Source of the DNA: Isoetes engelmannii
Taxonomy: Eukaryota > Streptophyta > Lycopodiopsida > Isoetales > Isoetaceae
Assembly (NCBI GenBank): GCA_011763485.2
Contig: JAANSK020202207.1
Span: 1-24,519 of the forward strand
Reading direction: 5' to 3'
DNA: 24,519 bases
Part shown: positions 1 through 9,749 of the stretch, piece by piece
Layout: each line of letters begins with the position of its first letter
Position numbering within the stretch: the first letter of the stretch is position 1
The notes under the pieces: generated by a model
The model's database searches: none
What the model was told of the DNA's origin: nothing
What the model saw: the letters and a program-made list of their open reading frames with translations, nothing else
Made by a program: the position numbers and the translations under genes

Positions 1-503
1 GGAGGGTGGGGAGGAGGGGGGGGGGTAAGATTTGTGATCATTTATTGTAAAGGGCTCAATATACAAAGGCCCTTACAAAAATTGTTAATGGTGGAAGAGG
101 GTTGCATATTCTAAGGTTGAGATTAAGAGTTAAAAGGTTGAGATTAAGAGTTAAAATTTGGAGGGAAGATGAAGGGTTATGATGAAGAGGTTATTTGGGA
201 TGGATGAGATGAAGTGGTTGGCATGGACGGTAGAGATGAAGAGGTACACAATATTTAATATTTTTGAGGAGCACGAGCTCCTCCTCTTTGCCTGTCCTTA
301 GATTCTGTGGAGGGTGACAGCCTCCACATGATTTGGTTCAAGGCCCTACCATTTCAGATGGAGGGATCCTTATTCTATTGTACTTCTTCTTATTTGATTA
401 TAAAAAGAGTTTTTGGGCCCAATTTATTCTTCTTTTGTTCAAATCTGTTTTCTGTTTCTATCCAAGCAGCACCCAAGTGATCTTTGTTCTTACCTTTTGA
501 GAG
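1..503. other. Unassigned flank with small repeats
   Basis: No coding region is seen. Bases 1-26 are almost pure G with a few A and T. A short hairpin (arms near 48-57 and 79-87) pairs TGTAAAGGGC with GCCCTTACA. A perfect 21-bp tandem duplication lies at 113-154. A TATA-like ATTATAAAAAG near 399-409 could belong to a decayed LTR or leader in front of the Gypsy fossil, but no LTR pair can be shown. Confidence 0.5.
113..154. repeat. 21-bp perfect tandem duplication
   Basis: AAGGTTGAGATTAAGAGTTA plus one A is present twice head to tail (113-133 and 134-154) with no mismatch. It is a simple local duplication. Confidence 0.85.
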
Positions 504-1338
504 GTGAATGATGGGGGTGTGGGAAACCCGTCATTACACGTCATATCTACAATTGAAAAAGAAAAAGCCAAGTCATTCATACTCCTCATAGATACTGGAA
601 GCACCCATAATTTATCTTCGCCAAGGATGATTGAGACGCTAAAGTTGGAAACTATAAGTCAAAACCTAGGCCAGTGGTATTGGCAAGTCGTGCAGTCAAG
701 CACACCGCAGGGGAAGAGTCAATTGTGACATAGACTTGCGGGCATCAACATTGGAATGAGAGCTGAAGTTATAAACATCGGAAAGTATGATTTGATAATG
801 GGCATGGAATACCTCATCCCGACAAAGGCAGTAAGTGATCGTGGGAACCCGAAGGTGACACTAACCGCACCCAATGGAAAAACAACAGAAATAACAGGTA
901 AGGAAGTTACCCCAATCATGCAATGCATGTCTAGCAAGTATTTACTTAGATGTATTAAAAGGGAGCAAGTGACATATATCTTCAAGCTCGAACTCGCAAT
1001 CCAACAGAGACAAAGAAAAGGAGGATAAGTCATTGAACAACTTGCCCAAGTCAGTGCCCAAGTTGATCAAAGAGTTTCATGATTTGTTTCCCCACGAGAT
1101 CGAAGAACTCCCTCCTTATAGAGGAGCTGTGTGCAAGATAGCACTTGAGACGGGCACAAAACACACTAGTTGGGCACCATTAAGGATGACAACCCATGAA
1201 CTAGCGGAGTTAAAGAAGTAGTTGCAGGAACTCCTAGACCTAGGGTTTGTAAGATCTAGCGTCTCTCTGTTCGGGGCAACCACCCTCTTCATCAAGAAAA
1301 AAGATGAAAGCTTGAGAATGAGCAGATGTCTTTAGGAC
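504..1338 (+). pseudogene. Gypsy pol relic, first block: protease and start of RT
   Basis: This is the part of the Gypsy fossil before the solo LTR. It holds the retropepsin-like DTGSTHN region, the linker and the start of the reverse transcriptase. It is decayed and not a host gene. Confidence 0.8.
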
Positions 1339-2008
1339 TGTTGGGAATTCATCATATAATTATTACACTTGATCACAAAATTCATAGGTCAAGTTGTATA
1401 TACACTCTTAAGAAGTTGCACAGGTGATCTTGTACAAATGATCTACTAGAAGAAAGACACAGTGAGAATACACAGGTTAAAGTACAGGTAAAACCTCTAT
1501 GTGGAGATTACCTTAGTTACTAGGGTAAGTTTGGGGGCAAGTCAAACTACTAAGTTTATTATATGATAAGTTTTAGCAAGATTAATGCTCGTGGACCCAA
1601 ATGCAATTCAAATAATAGAAGGGGCAAAACCGTCGGGCTACAGTTAAGCCATAACCGTCGAGCATACACTGATTTAAACAGGAATCGATTGAACTGTATA
1701 TACACAGTGATTTGAAGAGTGTTTCTGGGTGCAGAGCGACCTAATCCACAGATTAGGGGTGACATTTTGATGTTTGAAGTTGCTTTTCTTTCCTAATGAA
1801 TAGTGACTTGCTACAGTGCTTATTGAACTTGGCTCGAGTTTAACCATTTAATAATTGACCATTGGCATTTGATATTGTGTGTATTGAATATATCATTGAG
1901 GAAGTTTGCAACTAAAGTTTGTGGACCTTGTTGAGCTTGGATTGTTAAGTTTGAAGTTGATTGTTGAATGTTGGCTAGATTATCTTGTTATGTCTTTAAT
2001 ATCCAACA
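1339..2008. mobile_element. Solo LTR inserted in the Gypsy relic
   Basis: A 670-bp block starts TGTTGG and ends CCAACA, a perfect 6-bp terminal inverted repeat with canonical TG...CA ends. It is flanked on both sides by the 5-bp direct repeat AGGAC (1334-1338 and 2009-2013), as expected of an integrase TSD. It contains no coding domain and interrupts reverse transcriptase sequence. This is the classic product of recombination between the two LTRs of a full element. The family (Copia or Gypsy) and orientation cannot be fixed. It shares no obvious sequence with the other LTRs in the window. Confidence 0.88.
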
Positions 2009-2013
2009 AGGAC

Positions 2014-2174
2014 AAGGTGTGACCATTATGAATTCATGGTCATGCCATTTGGATTGTCCAATGCCCCAATGACCTTCATGAGGCTCATGAACGATATCTT
2101 TCAAGAGTTTCTTGACGATTTCAACATAATAATCTTTGATGACATATTGATATATATCAAGGCTCTAGAGGACC
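2014..2174 (+). pseudogene. Gypsy pol relic, second block: RT core
   Basis: This short block lies between the two nested insertions. It reads as the reverse transcriptase palm region (MPFGLSNAP-like and the DDILIY-like catalytic segment), continuing the Gypsy fossil. It is decayed. Confidence 0.75.
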
Positions 2175-2179
2175 ATGTC

Positions 2180-2383
2180 TGTTAAGACATACACATGTAT
2201 AAGCCATATTTGTGCCACATCAAGGATCAATGACGTGGCATAGTTAGTTAGAATAGAGACGTTAGAATCCTCTTGTGGTATAAGTATATGTACTTTTCAT
2301 TCAATGGATGAAGTTAGCCTTTTTTCTTGCTTGCTCTTTGCTCTCTTTCGTTGATTCTTGCTGTCTTGATCCGATTCTCAACA
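2180..2383 (+). repeat. 5' LTR of the gag-only element
   Basis: This 204-bp terminal repeat begins TGTTAAGAC and ends TTCTCAACA. It carries a TATA-like stretch (GTATAAGTATATG, about 2278-2290) and is followed directly by the primer binding site. Confidence 0.92.
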
Positions 2384-2396
2384 TGGTATCAGAGGC
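2384..2396 (+). other. Primer binding site (Met-tRNA type)
   Basis: TGGTATCAGAGGC lies directly at the end of the 5' LTR. It nearly matches the complement of the plant initiator Met-tRNA 3' end used by most Copia-like elements. Confidence 0.85.
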
Positions 2397-2730
2397 AGAG
2401 AGGGAGCAGTAGGCTGGATCAGGAGTGCATAGGAGTTGACAGCGGTCAATTCGAGGCCAAGATTGGGCTAATTCCCATTGAAGCAGAGTTCGGTGTATTT
2501 TGGGCAGCAGATTTTTGGCGCCGAGGTCAAATCTGTGAAGAACAGCCAGTGCGTGATGCCTGAGGTCCGTTGGTTGGGTAATCGTTTGTGGTTGAGGCAA
2601 ATTCTTGCCTAAATATAAGTTCGAAGATTTTTTTGGCAGTCTATTTTTGGCCGTTTAAGTTTAGACGGGAGGCTCTCTTTTTCCCACAAAGGCCCCTCCG
2701 TTGATTATTTCGTGGCACTTCTTGGTAGAG

Positions 2731-3591
2731 ATGGAGACCGGCAAGCTTCCTCATAATCGGAATTCCATCCTTGCAGGAGACAATTATTCAGCATGGAAGA
2801 TCTATTTTGAAGGAGCACTTGGGTTCAATGGTCTTGATGATGTTCTAGACCGAAGTTTCACTGTGAAGAATGAGGCAGTAAAGAAGCTCAGTACTAAAGC
2901 TCTCGAAATGCTCAAGATAAGTCTTGATCCTGCTGTTGGGAATCACATCGGGGGGTTGAAGACTTTTGCTACAGCATGGGAGCAACTTAAATCAATTTAT
3001 GAAAATACGAATGATGCTAGGATTCTGTATCTGAAGGATGTCATGCATGACACCAAACTTTCTGATTGCAAAGGTATGCATGATTATCTTGGACAGATTA
3101 TGTAGACTAGAGTGGCATTGGCTGAGATGGGTGTTCATATGGAAGACAAGGATGTTATTCAATCCCTATTTCGCGGGCTTCCATCCACCTTTGATCATGT
3201 AGTCACAGCTATTGAGTTAAGGGAGACAACAATCAAGCTGGATCAGCTATCTTCAATTTTATTGCAACAAGATCTTAAACTGCAACACCAAAGCAGTAAA
3301 GTGACTGAAAATGCCTTCTACCATCGAGCTCAAAAGAAAGATCTCAAATCTAAGAGAGGAGATTGTTACTGTTGTGGCGAGGTAGGGCACAGGCTGAAAG
3401 ATTGTCCCCATCGCATCTGTTCCAAATGTGGTGGAAAGGGTCACTGGTTCAAAAAATGCTCCAAGATTGCAGAAGCACCTTCTACCGACATGTCTAAGCT
3501 CTCCCTTAATGCTGAAAGCAATTTAATTGCCGTTGAAGTTCAAGAATCTTCTCCCGAAATTGAAGAAGAGCAGGAAGAATATATGTACTAG
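2731..3591 (+). pseudogene. Copia-type gag region of the nested element
   Basis: This is the Gag polyprotein region. The N-terminal part carries the DNYSAWKIYFEGAL motif typical of plant Copia Gag, then the UBN2-like helical domain. Near the C-terminus are two CCHC zinc knuckles (CYCCGEVGHRLKDC and CSKCGGKGHWFKKC, about 3367-3462), which bind RNA in virus-like particles. The region ends in a short acidic tail, EIEEEQEE. About one break interrupts it. There is no downstream pol, which is what defines this as gag-only. Confidence 0.85.
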
Positions 3592-3600
3592 AAACTTCAG

Positions 3601-3722
3601 TTTAAGGGAGGTTGTTGCAGTAGTAAACTTTCAGTTTAAGGGAGGATGTTACAGCAGTAGTCTTACAACATTTCTCTTTTTCTTTTCTTTTACTATGCAA
3701 ATATGGCTTAAGGGAGGCTGTT
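3601..3722 (+). repeat. Three copies of a polypurine-tract/LTR-start motif
   Basis: TTAAGGGAGGNTGTT occurs at about 3602, 3636 and 3708. The last copy is the functional-looking polypurine tract plus the first bases of the 3' LTR. The first two also share flanking CAGTTTAAGGGAGG and a GCAGTAG tail. Confidence 0.8.
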
Positions 3723-3919
3723 AAGACATACGCATGTATAAGCCATATTTGTGCCACATCAAGGATCAGTGACTTGGCATAGTTAGTTAGAATAGAGGCG
3801 TTAGAATCCTCTTGTGGTATAAGTACATGTACTTTTCATTCAATAGATGAAGTTAGCCGTTCTTGCTTGCTCTTTGCTCTCTTTCGTTGATTCTTGCTGC
3901 CTTGATCCGATTCTCAACA
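3719..3919 (+). repeat. 3' LTR of the gag-only element
   Basis: This 201-bp repeat matches 2180-2383 at about 96%. It ends TCTCAACA and is followed by the TSD ATGTC. Confidence 0.92.
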
Positions 3920-3924
3920 ATGTC

Positions 3925-5479
3925 AAGCATCAAAAAAGGGAACTTGAGAAGCTAAGGAGACACTAGCTCTATGCAAAGTTGTCCAAATGTCAATTTGCCA
4001 CAAATAAGGTAGAATACTTTGGGCATGTAATCTCAGCAAAAGGCATCTCCATCGATCCCGCAAAGATTCAAGCGGTTAGAATGGTCAGTTCTAAAGAATA
4101 TACATGAAGTGAGAAGCTTCTTAGGCTTGGGTTATCATAGGAAATTCGTCAAGAACTTTGTCAAGCTAGCGCCCCTAACAAATATTACCAAGGTGAAAAA
4201 GATAAAGGACTGGCCAGACCACTGGCACAACAAAACACAACACAATTTTGAGAAGTTAAAGGAAGCCTTGACAACTGCCCCAGACTTGACACTACTAGAA
4301 AAAAGGATAAGTTAGTAGCAAGAGATGCAAGTAAGAGAGCAACTGGCGCGGTCTTAATGCAAGAAGAGAGAGAGAGAGAGAGAGAGTAGTGGCATATGAT
4401 TCTCGAAAAATGAACGACAACAAAACTTGTTATTTGACACAAGACCAAGAGCTTCTAGCAGTGGCCAGAGCTCTAAGAGTATGGAGATATTATTTGTTGG
4501 AAAAAGTTTTCAATTGGATACGGATCGCCAAACCAAATTCTCCAATACATATTTACCCAACCGCACCTCAACTTAAGGCAAAGAAGGTAGATGGAATTCT
4601 TGGAGGAGTACGATTTTGAGATCATGTACAAACCAGGTAAACTCAATGTGGTTGTAGATGTGCTCTCAAGGCACCCTATCACTACAACAGTACACTTCCA
4701 TATCAACACTCAATTACAGTGAGTTTGACAAGAAAATGGAACAAACATTGCCAAGGGACAAAGATTTTCAGGAGTATGGGTAAGTCTTTCTAAAGAGGCA
4801 AGAACAGACAAAGAAAATGGAAGACCTCTAAACATTTTAAAAAAGAAGGTAACCTTTTACATCACAATTGCCGTCCATGCAGGATTTATGAAAACCTACT
4901 TCAAAATGAGAAGGTAATTACTATTGGTAGGGCATGAAGAAGCAGATAGCAAGGTACATCCCGAATGTCAAACATGTCAGCAGACGAAAGGCAAGCAACT
5001 CTAGATTCCAGGTGCACTAGAATCTTTGGCCATTCCAAACACTAAATGGGAAGTAATAACCATGAACTTCATTTCGGGGCTGCCAAGAATAATAAGGGGC
5101 CATGACACTCTAATGGTAGTGGTCGACAAATTATCCAAAATGGTGCAGTTCTTGCCATGTCGAACCACCGATATAGCCTTAGACACAATGGTACTCTTCA
5201 GGAAGGAGATCTTCCAATTGCATGATTTGCCAGGACAATCATTTCCGACATGGATACGAAGTTCATGAATGCATTCTGGTAGGACCTCTTCGTGACGATT
5301 CAGACCAAGCTATCAAAGAGCACATTGTATCATCATCAAACAAAACTCACCAATAGGATATTGGAAGACATGTTGAGGAATTATATGTGGAATAAACAAT
5401 CAAAATGGGGAGACTTTATCCACTTGGTCGAATTTGCATATAATAGCACCAAGCACGAATCATCACAAATGTCCGCTTG
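3925..5479 (+). pseudogene. Gypsy pol relic, third block: RT end, RNase H, integrase
   Basis: The Gypsy fossil resumes after the nested element, first with RT thumb and RNase H sequence (KCQFATNKVEYFGHVIS, SFLGLGYHRKFVKNF, LTQDQELLAVARAL). Integrase follows, with the zinc-finger remnant CQTCQQTKG near 4970 and core segments (DTLMVVVDKLSKM, YHHQTKLTNR, VEFAYNSTKHESS). A GA microsatellite sits inside at 4366-4386. The block is heavily decayed. Confidence 0.85.
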
Positions 5480-6152
5480 ATAAACTCATCTATCAATGCC
5501 TCACATCAGATACTTGTTGGGGCATGCAATGTGATTAATGCCCAGAACATGATCCTTAAACAGTCCAAAATTATTTCCAACTCTTTTTCCAATAAGCTTG
5601 ATTTTATTATTGTGGTACACTTTACATTCAAGTCTTTTAAAGACTACTTTATAGCCCAAGTCCACAAGTTGGCACACTAAGATGAGATTTCTAACTAGTT
5701 CTGGTGCACACAATACATTGCCTAGTTGAACACTTTTTCCTTCTAAATCAAATAACGCCTGCCTTGTGCATTTCAGAAGATGCACTTATTGTCCTTTCAG
5801 CTCCTGAATCTAGGATAATGAAATCATGGTCATTTTTCCTCTATTCTAAAGAAAGCAATTGGGAATGACTTATCTCTGCATCCTCATCTTATTCATCTTC
5901 TTCTGTTGCAGATTCTCGAGCTAGACTTATAGCTGGATTGTTCCTACCAGCTCCTCTTCCTTTATTAGCATACCCAGTGTTCCTTTCTTTGCTTCTGCTG
6001 TTAGACCCTTGCCCTCTAGGGCTAAAGCAGTTATTGTCCAAGTAGCCTTTCTCTTCACAATTATAACAGATGATTTCTTTACCTAGAAGGCTCAGACAAC
6101 CACCTTAAGATGGCCATTATCACAACGATAACATGGTTCTATTTTTTTTTTG

Positions 6153-6830
6153 TTATTTCCACTCTTTATACTTTCCAGCATACAAGACTAGTGAATTATC
6201 ATTATCCTCGTGTTTAATATTACCTTGTTCAAACTCGGTCCTAACCATTTGAATAGCATGATCTTTGGACTTTGCAACATTTCTTAGCAGACTAGCCAGG
6301 TTGTCATTATGAGGCACAGCTCTAGAAATTGCCAAAAGTTGATACTGTTCATTTAAAATGATTCCTGCTTCTTCTAAATAGGTAATAATGGGATCAAACC
6401 TTTCAAACAACTCTGTTATATTATCATTGTCATACAATTTCAACTTTTTGAATTGTTTTTCTATCACATCAATCGGAGATGATATTTTAGCTCATAATTA
6501 TTTATCATGTATAACCACGTTTGTCTGGGAGACATACCTCTGAGTTTTGATTTGATTGATGCTCCAACTTTACAACAAATAATGGCTTGTGCTTCCATAA
6601 CCTTCAGACCTTCATTTGTTTCAACGCTAGGTCCTGAAACAACTTCAACCCCTCCTCCAGTTGCAGAGCTCTCTTCATTTGAGTCAGAACCACTCCCCCC
6701 TACATTTGATCTTTCTGCATTCAAGAGCACACTAGGGCGTCCTCTGACATTTCCATCTATCAAGTACCAAAGATTTTCAAATTCTAGTACTTGCCTAATG
6801 TTTTGCTTCCAAATCTAAAAGCCATTTTCA
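6153..6830 (-). pseudogene. Copia gag relic, minus strand
   Basis: The segments ITELFERFDPIITYLEEAG and LLAISRAVPHNDNLASLLRN match the retrotransposon Gag UBN2-like pattern, and upstream MSPRQTWLYMINNYE is typical of plant Copia Gag. It is decayed and not a host gene. Confidence 0.65.
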
Positions 6831-7173
6831 CAGCCCTTTTGCAAAGTTTGCACAAAGATTAGGTGCCTTAAGCTACTTGGCGGTTCTAGCAACACCATAT
6901 CCTGACTGCTCAACCACCTCCCAAGTGCAAACGACCAAAACTCGGCCTCCATAGCGTAAATCCTTCAAAAACATAGAAACACAAAGAATTTACGTTTTGA
7001 GTGCCATATCTTAGTCTGATTCGACCAGGATCTTGCACCATATTATCATGTACAGGGAGAGTGTTGACGCCAGAAGATCCCCCAAAGTGTCTTATACCCG
7101 AAGGCCCTAGCAATGGACGGGTAAGAACCCCTAAAGCTAACATCAAACCTTGTAGACATGGCTTTTATACCAA

Positions 7174-7734
7174 TGAAGAATTATCTAGACTTGTTTGTTT
7201 TAAACTAGTTGTTGATCAACCTGTCTTATGTAGAGCAACAATCTATGCAACTCTAGCAGGCAACCACTAAACTTCAAACAATGATTCAAATGTATTTAAT
7301 GTCAAATGAACTTATAAAATATCAACCATTGGTAACTACAATGCACTGAAGGAAACACTGTAGCATATTCTTCAAACCTCCGAGAGTCCAAGCTCGATCT
7401 TGTATGTAGCTAAGATCACTTCCAATGCATTAATAATCAACTACAACAGTCTACCTGTATTTATCCGGGCCGATCCCGCCCTTGTGCCGAACCGACAGCA
7501 CGGTTCCCTCCAATGCAAAACAAAAAAACAAGGTCACATTTATGCTTTCTAATGCTTTCTATTAAAAGTCCCCCTAGACTACTATGTAATAGTTGATTGT
7601 TCACAAATGTAAACCATAATCAACAAATAGCAACTTGACCCTTTCATGCATAATTCAAGTGTGCCCTTTAGCATCTTGATCACTGCACCATGCACTTTAC
7701 ATCAGCTAGATTATAACATGAATCAATTTCAACA
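7174..7734 (-). repeat. Probable 5' LTR of the Copia fragment
   Basis: On the minus strand this starts TGTTGAAATTG, contains a TATA-like GGATAAATACAGG (about 7455-7467) and ends AATTCTTCA next to TGGTATAAAAGCC, a degenerate primer binding site. Only one LTR is present, so the outer border (7734) is inferred from the TG terminus. An alternative outer border near 7374 would give an 8-bp terminal inverted repeat TGAAGAAT/ATTCTTCA. Confidence 0.5.
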
Positions 7735-7752
7735 GTCTGCCACATCCAGACC

Positions 7753-8009
7753 CTGGGGGGTGCAGTTAGAAAAAATCGTAGAAAACATGTGAGTGTACGG
7801 GAGGGGGTTTTTTTGGGGCCAAAACCGTACGTAAAATATGGGAGGGGATATTTTTTTGCTTGAATTCCGTATGCATATACAAGAGATATGGTAGGGGTAT
7901 ATGAAAAATGAGGGATATTTTTTAAGAAAAAATCCGTATAAGGGATAATTTCTCTTGACCCGATGCACGCACATGCCATATAGACTTTACATTAGCTGCA
8001 TCCCCCCGG
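7753..8009. mobile_element. MITE with 9-bp TSD (Mutator-like)
   Basis: This 257-bp element has imperfect terminal inverted repeats: CTGGGGGGTGCAGTTAG on the left against the complement CCGGGGGGATGCAGCTAA on the right. It is flanked by the exact 9-bp direct repeat ATCCAGACC (7744-7752 and 8010-8018), a TSD length typical of Mutator-like elements. The interior is AT-rich with repeated GTACGGGAGGGG/TATGGGAGGGG-type phrases. It has no coding capacity. Confidence 0.75.
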
Positions 8010-8018
8010 ATCCAGACC

Positions 8019-8236
8019 TTTGAAGACTAATAATATTCGTCTTTTTCAGATATTCCAAAGCAACCAACCTGCTAGATAAAACGACTGGTTTTGTAACTTC
8101 GTACAGGTGCTTGGCTAAATTGCCAAAAGCACTTGTTGACTTGTTAGGCAGACGTGGAAAAGGGAGGACAACCAATCCCATGCATGTCTACGATGGCCAC
8201 ACATGAAAAATCAATGCTCAATGGTCTCAGATTGCA
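8019..8236. other. Spacer without recognised feature
   Basis: About 220 bp between the MITE and the LINE target site. No coding or repeat structure is seen. Confidence 0.5.
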
Positions 8237-8248
8237 TACTGGACACAA

Positions 8249-9737
8249 TTTTTTTTTTTTTTGAAGAACTTATCTCAATGAATTAAAACAATATCAAGAA
8301 TACAACGCGAGTGAGGAGAAAAAGGTGCTGCCCCAAAGGGGCAGCGATACCCCACCACTCCAAACATCATCTCAACTATGACTGAACAAAACCTCCATCG
8401 TCGTCCACTATCCCAAGGAAGTCTCGCCAAATGGCAAACTTCCGCTCCGCTAACCCAGGGTACACCAAGAAGCTCTGAAATAGTTTGTACCTCAGACGGG
8501 GGATGAGAGAAGCCGAAGGCTGCAGCACCCCCTGGAAAATCCTCAGCCGCCGTCGCTTCCAAATTAGCCACACCAACCAAGCCACACATAGGTGCAAGGC
8601 CTGCTTCTTCAGAAGGGGCCAGGTACGTGGATACACATGCAACAGCAGCTGCTAGCTATTCAGCCGAACCTGGAATCGAGCCCGAACCCATTCCCAGACT
8701 GCCTGCAAGTGAGGGCAGAGGACTAGACAATGCTCCACGGTCTCGGGGCGAAGCCTGCAACAAGGGCACAGAGGACTCACCCCAGGCCTAAACCTGCTCA
8801 CCAGGACATTCACTCTAATACACCGGTGGACGACCTGCCACAAGAGCACCCGAACCTTCGGGGGAGAGAGGGTGTTCCACGTCCAGACCCAAACAGAACG
8901 CCAACGAAAACCAGGAAGCTGCAAAGACCACTTGCCCGAAGGAGGCAAAGTGTCATGAATGACCAACGTACGGCAAGCGGACCGCACAAAGCACGCAGCA
9001 TTGAATCCTCCAGACCTGCACCACCATATCTTCCTAAAACAATTCTGACACATTCAACGGAATACTACGGGCTACGTGCTCCCAGATAGACTGATCACTA
9101 GCACGCAAGCCAAACCGGACGCGAAAGAACTCCCATGCTGCAATCTGGCCAACCCAATACCAATCCTCCAGGGTGTGCACACCAACAGACCTCCAACGAG
9201 CCTGCGTCCGGGCATGCAAAGAAGCAGCCAGAGGCAGCTGCGTCGGAGGCAGAGGGACCCACAAGAAGGGCGAGGAATGGTGGAACACAGAGGCGAGATC
9301 AAGCTGAATTAGCACCCGCACATGCTCCCAAGCCCGCAACACCCCAATGAGAAAGGGGGAGGGATGCGGGAAAGGCCTAAGCCCATACAGCAACGCCCAT
9401 GGCAACTCCACCTAAACAGAAGGTTTCCCAAATGCCACACAATGACGAAGGGACTGCAATAACAACGCTGCACCAGCGCAAGATACTCCACACAAACTTA
9501 GAAACCAACACTTTACTGTGTAGTGCCAAGTCCAAGATGGCCAAACCCCCATCCTCCCGCGGGCGGAGGCACTTCCACCATGCCACCTTAACCACTGCTC
9601 CCTCGTCATCCCCGCCCCACACAAAGTTCCGAATCATCTGGTCCAACGCCTGCATCTTCCCCTCAGGAGCGAGCATGGCGGACGCTGTGTACACGTGTGT
9701 ACTACAGAGGACCGACTTGGCCACAGTAACCCTCCCC
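8249..9737 (-). mobile_element. 5'-truncated L1-type LINE, minus strand
   Basis: A poly(T) run of 14 (8249-8262) is the poly(A) tail of a minus-strand insertion. The 12-bp direct repeat TACTGGACACAA is at 8237-8248 and 9738-9749, the TSD of target-primed reverse transcription. The body encodes the C-terminal half of a plant L1 ORF2: the end of RT (IRNFVWGGDDEG, GGLAILDLALHSK) at about 9460-9720. The zf-RVT zinc-binding domain (PPKVRVLLWQVVHR, CPCC...EHCLVLCP) is at about 8680-8880, then a WLIWKRRRLRIFQG tail. The endonuclease and the catalytic part of RT are absent. The reading frame shifts at least twice (near 9390 and 9040) and has a stop near 8650, so it is dead. Confidence 0.88.
8652..9053 (-). 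pseudogene. LINE ORF2 zf-RVT domain fragment
   Basis: This is the longest open piece of the LINE, about 133 codons. It has WNTLSPPKVRVLLWQVVHRC followed by CPCCRLRPETVEHCLVLCP, matching the zf-RVT family (C-x2-C...H-x-C) that follows the reverse transcriptase in plant L1 elements. It is part of the truncated LINE and not an independent gene. Confidence 0.75.
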
Positions 9738-9749
9738 TACTGGACACAA

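Larger units (their letters stand above)
2180..3919 (+). mobile_element. Gag-only LTR retrotransposon (TR-GAG-like), nested in Gypsy relic
   Basis: This 1740-bp element has two LTRs (2180-2383 and 3719-3919), both TGTTAAGACATA...TCTCAACA, differing at about eight positions plus one small length difference (roughly 96% identical). The TSD ATGTC is at 2175-2179 and 3920-3924. A primer binding site matching the 3' end of initiator Met-tRNA (TGGTATCAGAGGC) follows the 5' LTR at 2384-2396. A polypurine tract (AAGGGAGG) sits just before the 3' LTR. The interior encodes only a Copia-type Gag. No protease, integrase or RT is present, and there is no room for them, so it must be moved by enzymes supplied in trans. 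It looks almost whole, with about one break in gag. The small LTR divergence suggests a fairly young insertion, clearly younger than its Gypsy host. Confidence 0.92.
504..5479 (+). mobile_element. Ty3/Gypsy LTR retrotransposon fossil, plus strand
   Basis: The pol domains appear in Gypsy order. An aspartic protease with the DTGSTHN active-site motif lies near 590. The RT start (FHDLFP and PLRM-like segments) is at 1033-1338, and the RT core (MPFGLSNAP-like, then DDILIY-like) at 2014-2174. RT end and RNase H segments follow from about 3940 to 4680 (KCQFATNKVEYFGHVIS, LTQDQELLAVARAL, YKPGKLN), then integrase from about 4860 to 5479 (DTLMVVVDKLSKM, VEFAYNSTKHESS). Integrase wording resembles plant chromoviruses, but no chromodomain is seen. 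No gag or paired LTRs are recognised in the window. The element is heavily broken (roughly ten or more breaks) and is split by two later insertions, so it is the oldest element of this nest. Confidence 0.9.
5480..7734 (-). mobile_element. Ty1/Copia fragment, minus strand
   Basis: Reading leftwards on the minus strand there is a probable LTR (7174-7734), a degenerate Met-tRNA-type primer binding site (about 7160-7172) and a long leader. Next come a Copia Gag region (about 6150-6830) with zinc-knuckle-like CYNCEEKGY sequence (near 6060), a retropepsin with the LDSGA motif (near 5815) and a pre-integrase segment down to about 5500. No second LTR, integrase or RT is found, so this is the front part of an element only. 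It meets the plus-strand Gypsy fossil abruptly near 5480. It is broken, with several breaks, and is probably old. Confidence 0.75.

Noticed and set aside
1-503. 5' LTR of the Gypsy fossil
   Set aside because: A TATA-like box and T-rich sequence exist, but no matching second LTR, TSD or primer binding site was found.
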